Notes under the pieces: generated by a model
Told to the model about the DNA's origin: nothing
The model's database searches: none
The model's input: the letters and a program-made list of their open reading frames with translations, nothing else
NCBI GenBank assembly: GCA_021234155.1
Contig: JAJEKV010000060.1
Span: 6,780,323 to 6,844,322, forward strand
Direction of reading: 5' to 3'
Origin: Isoetes taiwanensis
Taxonomy: Eukaryota > Streptophyta > Lycopodiopsida > Isoetales > Isoetaceae
DNA: 64,000 bases
Position numbers and translations under genes: made by a program
Shown here: positions 24,765 to 36,599 of the stretch, one piece after another
How positions within the stretch are numbered: position 1 is the first letter of the stretch
Layout of the letters: each line of letters begins with the position of its first letter

Positions 24765-27700
24765 TCATGTGCCTCCAACTCGCTTGGTCCATCCCTTTTC
24801 CTTATCTTTAATCTTCTCAATTTCAGAAACTTTAGGTGGATTATGGTGGTCATAGAAGAGGGATAACTGCTTCATGGGAACTTGCAAAGGATCCAATGCA
24901 CTTGCTTCTAATGAGAAAGTACCACTCATCGGCACAGGCCCAGTTGCTCCATCAGGAGAACTGAAATACTCCGAGTTCTTTGGCCACATGCTATAATTTG
25001 GTATACTTGATCCTTGATATGTTGGTAATCTTCGCATAGAATGTTCTGGAGTACCCAGTCTTTGAAGCTGATTGGAGATTGGAAATAATCTTGGGTACTC
25101 TCTTGGAGCAGGTGTGGAACTTGTATTTCTCTCATCAAGTTTACCTCTTGAATTTTCTTTTGTTGTATAAGGGCTCATATCATGAAAGACCCCACCATTT
25201 CCATCTCTAATTCTATCTCCTGTTGAGGATGATGACTGTCTATCAACATCAGCCCGTGAACAAATTTCATCTCCGGTTTTATAACCTGGCGGTTCCTATG
25301 CAGGTCTTTGACTCATTTCTGTTTCCACTCCAGTTGTTTTGACCTTCAAATCACCTCCATTTATTTCTTGCAAGTCAGCAAAGGATTCGTCTGTTGGAAT
25401 TTGTACTTTGGTTTGAGGAGGTATTTCAGTTTGAGACCATTGCTTAAATGCCATTGGAACAACATATGTTTGACCAGGTACATCCCTTTTCCTCGGGGAG
25501 ATAGGAACCAAGTGTTTTACCATATTCCAGTAATTCAAAAATCCTGCAGATAACAATAAGCCAGCTATTAAAGGAAAGGTCTCCAGTCAATAACAATTTG
25601 ATAAGTTCTCATTGTTTATTTTACTTCAATTCAAGACACATCACCTATCAAACAGAAGCTCTCCTCAATAATAATCTAAAACATTACCATTATTTTCAAT
25701 CCAACAAAGTATGTATTTTCTGCAACTTTAATTGATAATTTATGCCTATTCTTTTCTGCTCAAGTCCTTTACACCTAACATGTCACATCCTTTTAACCAC
25801 TTAGGCATATAGATTAAAGAAACATCTATCAAGAATATTATGGATGTTCTTGGTGATTTCCCTCCATTGTCACCCACTAATTCTGAACGACATAAATTAA
25901 GAAACACAAAGAAAATTTTTACGCAATCTCTAATTAAATAGCAACCAGTTTAGCACAGGCTGTAGAATCCCAAGGGATAACAGTGTTAATAAAAATTGCA
26001 AGTAAGAAATGGAAAGCAAAACTAGGAGATAAGAATATTAATTCTAACCATCAGTATAACCATCAAATGTTGTTGAAAGCACTCTTAATTCTGCTGCATT
26101 GAGTCCAATATTTAAATTTTTGAATGCATGTTCTACCTGCAATATACCAAAAGTTTTCGTCATGAATGCATACCTTTTTGCTCTCTAGAGTTAATCATCT
26201 CATAAAATATACAAAGACAGTTACCAGAATGTTGACGGTCCATTTTTTTGAATGTGTCTACCACTTCCCTAGGAGCTTTTGCACCTATTTGATTCTGCAA
26301 GAACACAACAAATTGATACTCATGCACCAACCTTGTCTTGTTAATTCTGATGGGAAATAAACCAAACAAAGCAACCCTGCTGTATTTCTCGCACATATTT
26401 TCTTACTCCATTCGTGAAAGACAGAGGGGAAGGGAGGCTTTTACCTTTACTTTTGTTCTTAGAATCTTCACAGCTACAAGCTCTGGTCTTTTCTGATGTG
26501 TATTTACAATATCTTGTGTGATGCCTTTTTGCTTTCTTGACTTGACTTTTGACTGCCAAAGGGCAGTGCCTGCCTTTGTTCCCTGCAAACGTGTGACCAG
26601 AAATACAATAATGAACAAGTGCTGCAGTTAAGATAAGCAGACAGCATAAACCTCTATTATTCATCTAAATACCCAAACATTAGCAATGCCTTAGGTGTTT
26701 CGAACCTTGAAATGTCAAAAGGTTTATATTACTTACAATATATTTTACTCATAAAATTTCAGCAGCTTCCAAAGTTCACCATCAATTATCAATTGACACA
26801 AGTTACATGTCCATCACGAGAGATTGTGTCATCTTTTAAAGTGTTTTATGCCTTCCAAGAAATATCTGAGCAAAAGCACAGAATTCAAATGGGTTGCAAA
26901 ACATTAAACCTCAATGTCGTGTGTGTTTAAACACAAATCTATGGGGCGTCCAGCACTCCTTGGACGAAACAATTTTTTCGGACATGATCCCTCGATTTTG
27001 TGGTATACTTCTGATTCAGGATCCTGCACATACCTTTGCTTTTGAGGACTAATGTCCTCTACATGGAGACATAGGTCTCTGGTGTGTTTTCCTGCATAAG
27101 CATAAATTAGTTCAGGAATTGCAAGACAGGCAATTGGCAGTTTCTATGACATACTTGAGACATCTTGCTCAAGTGTTTTGAAAACTGATACAGAATTAAC
27201 ACAAAACTTTTTGTGTCATCCTTGGCTAGGGGAAAGGAAGATTTAAGCACACTAAACAAACCATATGCAGAGCAAGGATAAAAAGCTCATTACTACTATA
27301 TATAGTCTAAATAGCATTACTCTCATGCATTCCAATAAATACCATACTAGCTCATTCTTGTAAATGCCAATTGTAGTAACAGAAGCAAGTTAATATAAAG
27401 CAAGAGCATGCTGACTTAAGGTGGATAAGCTGTAGAATTATATGGCATTATTGTGAACATGTTCACTTGGCAGCTTCACAATAAGGTTGACACATTTTTT
27501 ATGGCTTTTTAGGCGCTCATTAGTTGTAATTTGAACAGTAAGATGTGCAGGATCTCATCCTGCAAATGAATTACAGGGTTCATGATAATGGCTGGACAGG
27601 AATTTGTCTAGGTAATCTCTATATGCATGCTTACCAAAATTACGCCGATGTCTTGGTCTCCAACTCACATATGCACCATCTATATCATCAGACTTTAAGT

Positions 27701-29104
27701 GATTCCGCTCCTGGACCCATAGAAATACCCTACATTGGCAATGGAATATAGGTAAAAAAAAATTTATAGATTGACTTTTAGATGCACCAAAAAGTTTCAA
27801 CTTTAAAGACTGGGGAACAGATATACCAACCCTAGACTGAGGTCTGGAAAGCTAGGCAAAAAGTATTTTGGATTCAAAGGACTTGTGCCTCTTGCTTCTC
27901 TTGCCAGTTTACTCTACAGTTTGGAGGAATATTAGAATGCTCTTAATTTAGTGTTAACATTGATGCAACTTTTGAAGATTTAATGTACCTGATTAAAAAT
28001 TATTTCCCTGACCAATTAAAATTCATTTGTATGCGATTTATATAAATTTCATTACTATCCAGGGAGTTAAGTCACCTGGGGCCTAGAACAAGTACCCCTG
28101 ATGTCATCCATTGTAAGATTTGTGAATGATCTGTTAAACTTCTCTGCAAAACAGAAAGGTCAAAATCATGGGTGACATAAACAAAGATGGAGCAAAGGCA
28201 CGCCAAACACGCGGTCTATTTTTCTCTAAATCGTGCCAATTCTTTGTGAGTGTTGGGCTCTGGTGATGGGAGAGAAATAATGAGCACGTCTCAACACTCC
28301 AAACTTTACGCATAAATAATACTTACAGCACTAGCACCTCTGTTAGTGTACTTGTATAATGGAGCAGATGTAGACAATTCAATTCCTATAACCAGGTTAA
28401 AGCATTAGCTTTGGTTCCTAGAAGAAAAGTAATCCCATTCAACATACCTTCTGTATAAAGTGAACCAGGACGGCAATTCTGTCCAGATTTGAAGAAGTCG
28501 CTTTTAGATTGACCATCTCGCCTAAGGTTATAGTGAACAAGAAGTTAGAACAAAGATGAAGTCATTTAATGATGGGGTATTCCAAGTATTACCTGACATC
28601 ATCCACAGGGGACAAGGTATCAAGTGACATTGGTCTCCATCAAGAAGTGCCACGATACCCAACATCCATAGCAATGTCCTTATACTGGGCTTCATTTGTA
28701 TCCTCAACAGTGTACCCCATTTTCTTAACTGGGCTTAGACAGATACATGCATATATTGCCAGTTTTGCATCATAATGCTTGATTTCCAAAGCACTCTATG
28801 AAATCAAATCTCAATTTGCTGGCAATACCATTTGTGTTCTCATTTTGCCATTTCGTTGCTCTATGAGCCACCATTGAATCATATTTGAATGCAAAAGAAG
28901 AATATAGTATCACCCGAATGAATTTTGCTTAATGCAAAACTTCGGCATTAGGCCCTGCTGCATTCACTTGGCTTGGGCAAATAACTTCGGTATAAAATTT
29001 ATCCAAGAAAAAATAAGATGAAGATGATTCCTAACCTGATGACGGATTCCAGCCCAAACTGAGAACAGGTGGTTTCTCTGAACAGCCGAGCATCATGACG
29101 ACAC
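24765..29104 (-). pseudogene. Multi-exon gene with EF-hand-like C-terminal region; two in-frame stops
   Basis: Likely exons (minus strand): 29104-29036, 28728-28593, 28521-28448, 28385-28327, about 28150-28085, 27729-27635, 27091-27034, about 26585-26450, 26294-26225, 26136-26049, 25543-24765. Junction phases agree for most neighbours; those between the fifth and sixth and around the eighth do not fit cleanly. Readable pieces include GYTVEDTNEAQYKDIAMDVG, SFTNLTMDDIRGTCSRPQ, HLKSDDIDGAYVSWRPRHRR, PREVVDTFKKMDRQHS, GLNAAELRVLSTTFDGYTDG and FLNYWNMVKHL. The last three look like a degenerate EF-hand pair. The S/TxDDIxG-type motifs remind me of flagellar-associated proteins, which would suit a plant with motile sperm; this is inference. 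In-frame TGA (exon 2) and TAG (last exon, near 25296) suggest a pseudogene unless they are sequence errors. Confidence 0.55.
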
Positions 29105-29149
29105 CTGTCATATTTAATTTGTTCTCATTAGGGAAAAATAGCGTGCAAA

Positions 29150-29633
29150 CTTTCTGTATATCGTCCAGATGACGTGGACTTCAGAAAAAGGGGGGAGAGG
29201 GAGGGAGGGAGGGAGGGAGGGAGGGAGAGAGAGAGAGAGAGAGAGAATAACCAGATTCCACTATTCTAGTAGTTGCAGGGACAAATAAAAAGCCACATGA
29301 GCATGTGACGCTAGAAGTTCCATTGCAGGAAGATCGCGACGTGGAGTCACAAACCTAAGGATCGCCACGTGCAGTAATTTTAGGATGAGGTAAATTTCTT
29401 TACCTTCAAAAATTTCGATGGAATTTCCTGGCTGGCAGCGCCGCGGCAAAATAACATGCAAACTCCTCGTACATCGTATTGTCTAGATGACGTGGACTTC
29501 AAACACGAAAAAGAAATGGTCCGGATAGTTGCAGGGACAAATAAAAAAGCCCCATTGAGCATGTGACACTACTCTTGGTGTTCCATCGCAGGGTGGAAGA
29601 TCACTACGTGGAGTCACAAACACAAAATTGTAG
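29150..29633. repeat. 250-bp tandem repeat, copies A and B
   Basis: Copy B is 29384-29633 and begins GATGAGGTAAATTTCTTTACC. Copy A (about 29150-29383) is truncated at its left and contains a (GGGA)n/(GA)n microsatellite at 29194-29246. Shared internal segments include GATGACGTGGACTTC, TAGTTGCAGGGACAAATAAA, GAGCATGTGAC and CGTGGAGTCACAAAC. Further copies C (31632-31873) and D (from 31874) lie to the right of an inserted LINE. Confidence 0.9.
29194..29246. repeat. (GGGA)n and (GA)n microsatellite
   Basis: About nine GGGA-type units followed by GA dinucleotides, inside copy A of the 250-bp repeat. Copies B, C and D lack it. Confidence 0.95.
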
Positions 29634-31631
29634 AATAGAATTGAATAGATTTTTTATCGTCCACGGAGACCAATTGGCCTATGGGACCCAAACAAAAAGA
29701 GAGCAGCAAGCGTATTACTGTCAGAATTAAAAAAACCCCCGCCTCGAAGGGTTTTTGAGGGAAAAACCTTAGCAGTAATAAGCGTGCTGGCATGCTGTAG
29801 AATTGTATAGGACAGTTCAATACCATCCCGGAGGACACGACCGAGTCCGTGCATCCATAACCTCCTAGAGGTATGACCCCAACAAACCCACTGACATCGT
29901 ATTCAATAACTCATGCAGGGCATATGCATGCTACACCCTGCCATTTTTGGAACCTGCCAAAGTACCTGCACTAGGTACTTTTGGATTGGGTACTATTTTC
30001 TTATTCTTTTTGTCAAAACTAATTCAAAAGTTCAATATAAAATGTCAAAAGCATATCAATGTTCAAGGTTACTATTGGAGGCCAAAATGAATGCATTTAA
30101 TTTAACATTTGTAGTTATTGAGATATTATAAAAGTACCCAGTACCCAGTGTTGGGTACTTTTTTAGGTAGTTTTATGGTTCCTAAATGGTACTTTTTTTG
30201 ATACAGTGTAGCATGCTTATGCCCTGCAACGATTGGCCGGGCACTAGTAATCGAACATACCGCTCTCGGATCTGGAGGGCATGACATTCATCCTCAATGG
30301 CGCCCTGGTGGCAACACTGGCAAAGCCTTTCCTCCCGTGCTTCCCGAGCCCAACGTCCTGCCTCAATGCGGAGACGATGTGCACCCGTGCGAATGGAAGA
30401 TATAAGTCTGCGCTTCTTAATGGGCAAATGGGTGTACAAGTACTGGTGTGGGCCTCTCATGAGCCTAGGATTGACTTGCTGCTGATAGTGTGCCAGCTTA
30501 ATGTGCGTCAGAGCATCTGCATCCCAAAGCTTGCGAAGGAAAGTAGCATCTAGGTACAGCTTAAGGGCCTTGTGATATTTTTTTGTCCTTACATGTACGC
30601 CCCAGCGTGAGAGCCACTGAGCTTGCTTGTCCTTCCAGCAGGCTTTGAGGCGTTGGGGACCCATCGCCATGGTCAAAGCAAGGTTGGGCAAACGTGTATC
30701 ACCCATAGCGACCACCTTCTGGAAGTAAATGATATGGCGTTCCAATGCAGCCCGTTGAAGGGGTAGAAAACCTGTCTCCTGGAGTAGGATCTGGTATGGA
30801 ACTATGGACTTTACCCCAAGGGCTCGTGCCAAGAAGGCTTTCTGCACCTGCTCGAGGTCATTCCAGGTGTTGAGGGATATCACCGGACCTCATACTTCTG
30901 CCCCATACAAGAGGACAGGCTCGACCAAGGCCCGAAACAAGTGCGACTAGTGGCCCCAGGCATACAACTCTGCCTTGTGGCTGTTGTTCTGCATGGCATA
31001 CAGTGCTTTCCAACCCACGGTGACCCGCAACCTGATGGTAGCATCCCAGTGGGTGGTAACAGAGAACTCGATCCCCAAGTACTTGTAGGTCGAAGCCACC
31101 TCTACATCTTGTCCCTAGTAAGTGAATGAGGGAAGCCTTGGCTGAGGGGATGATGAAACTAGCAGCACCCTAGTTTTGGCCAAGTTAACTCGCATACCAA
31201 TGAATCGGCAAAAAGTGTCAAGAGCATCCAGGTGACGTTGCATGTCCTCTGGGGTATAGGCCAAGAGGTTGACATCATCAGCATATATGAGTTGCCGGAT
31301 TGTGTGATGCATGAGACGGGCGCCTGCACCTCCATGCTCAGAAATCTTCCAGCTGGTCAATGTATAGGCCAAAGAGTGTGGGGGGAGAGGGGGCAACCCT
31401 GACGCACTCCAATACTACTGATTACTGGCTGTCCTGACGATGTGATGCGGCCGGAGCATGCCTCGTATAGCCTATACACTGCATTCTGCAAGTCAAGGGG
31501 GGTCCCCAGCTGCCGCAGTCTGTCTCATAACCTGTCCCGGGGCACTGTGTCGAAAGCTTTTGTGAAATCCATGAAACAACAGTATAGGTTTTGCCGGGTG
31601 ATTCCTGCTATCCTCAATCAATGTGCGCAAG
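29634..31631 (-). mobile_element. 5'-truncated LINE, family 1, inserted in the tandem repeat
   Basis: On the minus strand the element begins within the RT domain: after frame changes one reads a FTKAFD-type motif, then RQGCPLSP, then LIYADDVNLLAYTPEDMQRH (31300-31240) with the YADD active site. Next are the thumb, the connector (NTWNDLEQVQKAFLARALGV, 30870-30810) and the Cys/His tail CQCC...EDECHAL (30290-30260). The 3' UTR (29840-29650) has the CTAAGGTTTTTCCC and CCCATAGGCCAATTGG stem-loop segments, and the tail is AATAG units. The insertion point is exact: an uninterrupted repeat junction at 31868-31876 reads TTGTAG|GAAGAGG, and here TTGTAG ends at 29633 and GAAGAGG resumes at 31632. No clear target duplication remains. 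A MITE is nested within it. Confidence 0.9.
29918..30224. mobile_element. Foldback MITE nested in the LINE, TSD TGCA
   Basis: The 307-bp element begins GGGCATATGCATGCTACAC and ends GTGTAGCATGCTTATGCCC, giving inverted termini of about 20 bases with one or two mismatches. TGCA flanks it on both sides (29914-29917, 30225-30228). The sister LINE copy at 41975-42015 runs straight through this point, confirming the boundaries. Internally it has repeated GTACC/GGTAC segments, so much of it can fold on itself. No coding capacity and no superfamily assigned; the 4-bp duplication does not match the common plant MITE types I know. Confidence 0.88.
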
Positions 31632-31990
31632 GAAGAGGTAAATTTCTTTAATGGAAATTCCTGGCGGGCGGCGCCACTAGCGGTGGCGAAATAACATGCA
31701 AACTCCTTGTACATCATATTATCTAGATGACGTGGACTTCAAAAAAGAAAAAGAAATGGTTCGGATAGTTGCAGGGACAAATAAAAAAGCCACATTGAGC
31801 ATGTGACACTAATCTTGGTGTTCGATCGCATGGTGGAAGATCACCACGTGGAGTCACAAACACAAAATTGTAGGAAGAGGTAATTTTCTTCACCTTAAAA
31901 TTTTCCATTGAAATTTTCTAGACGGCGGCAGGCTCGCAGGCGGTGTTTCTCGCGGCGCTGCCCCTGAGCTTGCTCTCCACCAAGAAATGA
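31632..31990. repeat. 250-bp tandem repeat, copies C and D
   Basis: Copy C (31632-31873) matches copy B over its length. Copy D (31874 to about 31990) begins with GAAGAGGTAATTTTCTTCACC and then diverges into GC-rich sequence (31915-32060). The C/D junction provides the uninterrupted reference for the LINE insertion site. Confidence 0.88.
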
Positions 31991-32743
31991 AAGCTGCAAA
32001 TGTCGCCGCCCTCACGCCTGGCGGCCTCCAAGAAGTGCAACGAAAAATTTTACGGTGATGAAAACTCCCTAAAGAAAATTTCGTGATCGGGGACCGGCCA
32101 AAGCAAATCATTTTACTATACTGAGAGATGCAGAAAAATTTGCCACTTAGAATGACCAGAGCTTCTATTACCAAAGCTGTCAATCTGTAAATAGAATGTG
32201 AACTTCGGCAGTTAGTCTTGATTTGCCCACTCCATCAAATCCAAAAGCAGCTACCTTAGTGGAACTTAAGCATAGAACAAAGCTTGAAAGTATTTGCTAA
32301 TGCTTGGTATATATGGAGAGTGCGATCTATTCCAGATGATGATGAAGAGAGCAAGCTCACTGGTTACGGTTGGATGGGAGTCTCGCCTTTTCCTTTCCTT
32401 TAAAACAAATCTAGCGGTAGAGGAGGCTTGGGGTGATGCATAGGTGAAGGAAGTATGAAGGAATGGATGAAAACACACACAAGGGGATTGTTGGATTGCT
32501 CCCTATTAAAAGGCAATTCGTAGGGAGAGGGTGGGCTTTGGGCATCTTGAACATATTCTAGGCATATCTAATGATCTAACGACTATAATTATGGCAAGGA
32601 GAAACTTTTTGTTTTTTCCAATGTGATTGTAGGCATAAGGCTTTTGAATTTTTGGACGTCAAAAAAAGTTAAGATCTTCTGAAAACTCATTTTTTCCTAA
32701 TCATCTTTTAGTAATAGTACAATGCAATTTCAGTAATAACTAC

Positions 32744-32940
32744 CAATGGTTTTTAAAAGATCTCTGTTTCTTTCTTTCTCTGATATTCGTTGGCTTTGTT
32801 CTAGTGATGTCAGGTCATGAGCTGCGATGCACCCTTGATAAGCAAACATTGTCTCTTCATCATGAATACTCTCTACCATCTCCCAGCTTTCACTCTTGGT
32901 AAGCGCGAATCCCATTTCTTCATAACCTAATTTTTGTGTC
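32744..32940 (-). CDS. Exon-like minus-strand segment, unidentified
   Basis: Open through the whole segment, with an acceptor (ATAG) at the left in minus-strand terms and a donor (G|GTAGTT) at the right. The encoded sequence is protein-like: MGFALTKSESWEMVESIHDE, then TMFAYQGCIAAHDLTSLEQS, ending RDLLKTIG. I recognise no family. It is on the same strand as and upstream of the EF-hand-like gene (24765-29104), so it may be an earlier exon of that gene, with the tandem repeats and LINE sitting in the intron. It could also be a separate pseudogene. Confidence 0.45.
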
Positions 32941-32944
32941 CTAT

Positions 32945-35900
32945 ATAGATGTATCATAAATGATTTCCTTCCACATAAGTTGCTTTTTTTGGAATGTATG
33001 CTAATTGCGGAAGAGCCCACCAGACAAGCAGTTGTTGTTAACTTCAAAAATTACAACAAGTACAGATGGTCTCTCTGTCAAATTTTGAGCCTTCTATTCA
33101 AGATCCTAAAAAGCATCACATCAAGAGCTCACTCCTAGCCCTTACGAAGTAGAGCCAACTCAATGAGGCATTAACAATGGTAAGTGTATATAATTTTCTA
33201 AGGAAGTGGCATGCACTTCTGCCTGACCTTGTGCCAAACGTTCTGCTGCATAAGTTCTCAATCTTAGTATGTTGCATCTCATATTTATTTCACAAAATCA
33301 GAGTTATGCATAAACAACAAAGTAACCAATATCTCTTCTAGATTAGAGACTCATGTGCCTTACTTCTGGCCACACAAGAAGTGTCAACTTGCGTATTAAT
33401 AATCTCTTACATAGAATTCAACCGACAATAAAAACAAATCACATAGTTTCAAGAGCATATCCATATTTGGCTATTTCCTTTCTGGGTTCGCCATATATCC
33501 CATTTGGTTCGACCTAATGTGTTATATTTGGGCTAACATGATGTGTTACAGGTTCGTCTATTCTAGGAGTTCCTAGGCCTGATGATTTTAGACCAATCTT
33601 TGCTTTTTAGCATTTTTTGTGTCGATTGCATGCCTGGGACTACTGAAAATGAAGCTTTAGATTAATTGGTTGTACTTTGTTCTTAGTGTATGATGAATAC
33701 AATCTAACCTAGTTTGTATTGTCTTATGGCAGGTTGGGTACTTATGTGTCCAGTTCCTTCGCCTGCATTATCTGACATATGAGGCACACAACGTGGTTCT
33801 ATCCAAAAACTTTGATTGGCATCAAAAGGTATAGGCAAGATATTCAACTGCCAGTTATGGACATGGCATCACCAGAAGGTCCACTTCTTCTTTCCTTCTT
33901 TCCATCTCTAATATTACATCTAGAATGACAATAGATTTATTGGTGTTGACCTTCTAAACTGGATTAAAACAAGGACTTGTGCAGCATGTAATTGATTTTT
34001 TTTCCTAAGGCAATGTGTCATCGCATTGATTAGTTTCAGACACTATACTTGATCATAATACATTGTCGAATAATATGCCTTTTTATATTGGTTTGGAAAA
34101 CAATGAAACAGAGGCCCATTGGACGATCATTACTACATGCAAATCGAAGAATGTTGTTATTCATTCTTACGTCTATGATTTATGAGTATTTACGTTATTC
34201 CGCACATGATGCATTGATTTGCATTCTTAAAATTTGGAAAAGCTGTTTAGTCCATTTGTAGTTATAATAGACGAGTTGTGCATTTTACTGCAAACCTACA
34301 TCTTTACACTAAGCAAGAAAGGTGTAAGTGGATAAACGCTAGTATAATTGGTGCCCTTAAATTACTATTAAGTGTTGAAAAGGAAGAACACTTAAGCTAT
34401 TAGATCTGGATAAGAGTGGCAATGTTGATGGCTGCACTGCCTCGTACAGATTCACAGCAAAAACTATGGGGGAAGCAATTTGTCAGATATTATTTATTCC
34501 ATGTCTATTGCTTCGATGCCAAAGACATCATTCATAAGCTTTTAGGATCTCATCTGGAGCTCAAGATAACTTTTTTGAAGTTGTAAGCTCTCAAATGGAA
34601 GAACTTTGCAAAGGTGTATTAGAAATTGGGGCCAGTAGATTTTAATAACATGGAGGCATACATGTTTTTGCAGATCATGATTTGTATATGTGAATAATGA
34701 TGGATTTCTCTTGCTTCAAGCCACCTTTCTGTTTTTTTAAGACCCAGGTGCATGCCTAAATTTAGCCTACTGCATCAAAGGGTTTGCAGTTGGCATAGTT
34801 AGCTGATTGGCATGATGAAAAGGCCAAAGAAACATTTGAAGAGAGGGTTGAATTTGCACAAGCGGACATTTGTTCAGGTAAAAGTCCCCCTTGATTCATT
34901 TGTAGTCAAATTTGCAAGGAGTATTATGGTATCTGGTGACTAAAACCTCCAACTTAAAAGGTATTCAGGAGTATGCAGAAGAATAGAATAGAATAGAATA
35001 GAAGGACATTTTCAATTAGTCCATATATTTCTAGGCCCACCTTTTTTTTTGTTTTCCGCATTATAATTTTGTCCCTAAACGTTGGAGCTCACATGTTTTT
35101 CTAGATACCTTCATGTGGATTGAAATAGACTTGCAAGGATTCAGCCTGGAACATGTTGCCCATGTGGTTATTGTCACATTGTTGATGTTGAAACGCTTCT
35201 TCTTTGCTGAGACTCCAAGCACCAAAGAGTTATGGGTGCTTTCAAACATTTTCCTTTGGCCTTTCAATATATTTTCACTTTTGTAGATCAAATATCTATA
35301 TATACGTTTTGATCTGGCTGTTGATGCAAAGAGCTTGGTATAGAAGGGCCTATGTCGTAATGTATTTGAGTCCATTTTTTTTAATCTTTTATCAATTGTC
35401 ATTTTATGTTAGCAGGTGTATATTTTCTACTGAAGGGCACATTTTTCCATTGATCCCAGAGATTTCTTTGCCCTTAGATCACTGCACATGTTCATTGGGT
35501 TTTTGCAGCAAAAGAGAAGAAAAGACAGGGAGCCAGATGATTGGGATTTTGGCACATATATTTAGTGCTTTTGGCCGTAAGAGCTTCCTTATTTTGTAGA
35601 TTTTGGTAGATATATTTAGTGCTTTTGGCCATGAGAGCTTCTTTATTTTGCAACGTCTTCATGAATTTTCTTTACTAACAACTCAATTGACAATACACAT
35701 GTGAGAAGATGGATGTTTCTAGTCAAAGAAACGTAAACATCTCACTTAGGCTTCCCAGTGATGCATTAGACAAGAGAAGTGATCAAAAGTATGCCACCTA
35801 GAATTGTTGAAACATGAAGGACATGCCTACTTGGCACAGTAAAGTAGCGATAACGGTTTCTGTCTGATTAGAATTTCATATCACATAGATGATATTGGAG

Positions 35901-36530
35901 GGCAAGCCATACTTGTCACTTCCTTCCAAGGGATAAGTGAATCTTGCAAAGTGAGCAATGCAGCACCGAAAACCTGATGTGTGTTGGACATAATTCATCC
36001 ACAATTGAAGGATTAATTCAAAATTTCTCATGAATACTAGCGTAACACATAGGTAGACATTCTTTATAAGTTGCTACATACTATTAAACTGCTTAAAAAT
36101 GTAGGCCAACACATATTTCTTGAGCTATGGAGTTTAAAACTTCCTAAGCAAAATTGTGGTTTAAGTTCTCCTTTGTGTTTGCATTTTAGATTTTTTTTGA
36201 AAAATTCTGACGCCCACATAGAAATCATATAACCTTGGCAGATTTTATAGTGAAGAAGGTTTTGAGGCATCTATTCCTTTGCCATTACATCTTATACAAT
36301 CTAATTTCATGTGCTTCCATCAAATGTCTGCTAAATAATGTAAACCGCCTTCGTGGGTAGCCTTGCTGGTGCCTTGGAAACAGTGACGGATTCGATGGAC
36401 GAGGCAGAGATCCTTACCTCTGCTATTCTCTAGAATCTAATCTCTAGAGTTGTACTTGTACCCAGGCCTGGCTAATTATCAGAATTGGGCCCTTAAAGCA
36501 TCTAGAGATATATTAAACCTAGGTTTCTTT
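32945..36530. other. Exon-like plus-strand fragments, no gene assembled
   Basis: Several isolated segments read like exons with splice sites: 33732-33828 (VGYLCVQFLRLHYLTYEAHN, acceptor CAG, donor AAAG|GT), about 34395-34475 (LLDLDKSGNVDG), about 34560-34640 (NFFEVVSSQMEELCKGVLEI) and about 34800-34878 (DWHDEKAKETFEERVEFAQA). I cannot name a family or join them with confident phases. They may be a decayed gene or part of a plus-strand gene. A 55-bp tandem duplication lies at about 35545-35651 and a short (AATAG)n tract at 34984-35003. Confidence 0.35.
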
Positions 36531-36599
36531 AGTTTTCGTGAAGACAGTGATAGAGACATTTTGTGCGTGCACAAGAACTGATTTTGACATTTTTTTGGA

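Noticed and set aside
35204-35599. 131-codon ORF with membrane-like segments
   Set aside because: T-rich plus-strand sequence yields Phe/Leu/Ile by composition, and the end of the frame is a tandem duplication. No family resemblance.
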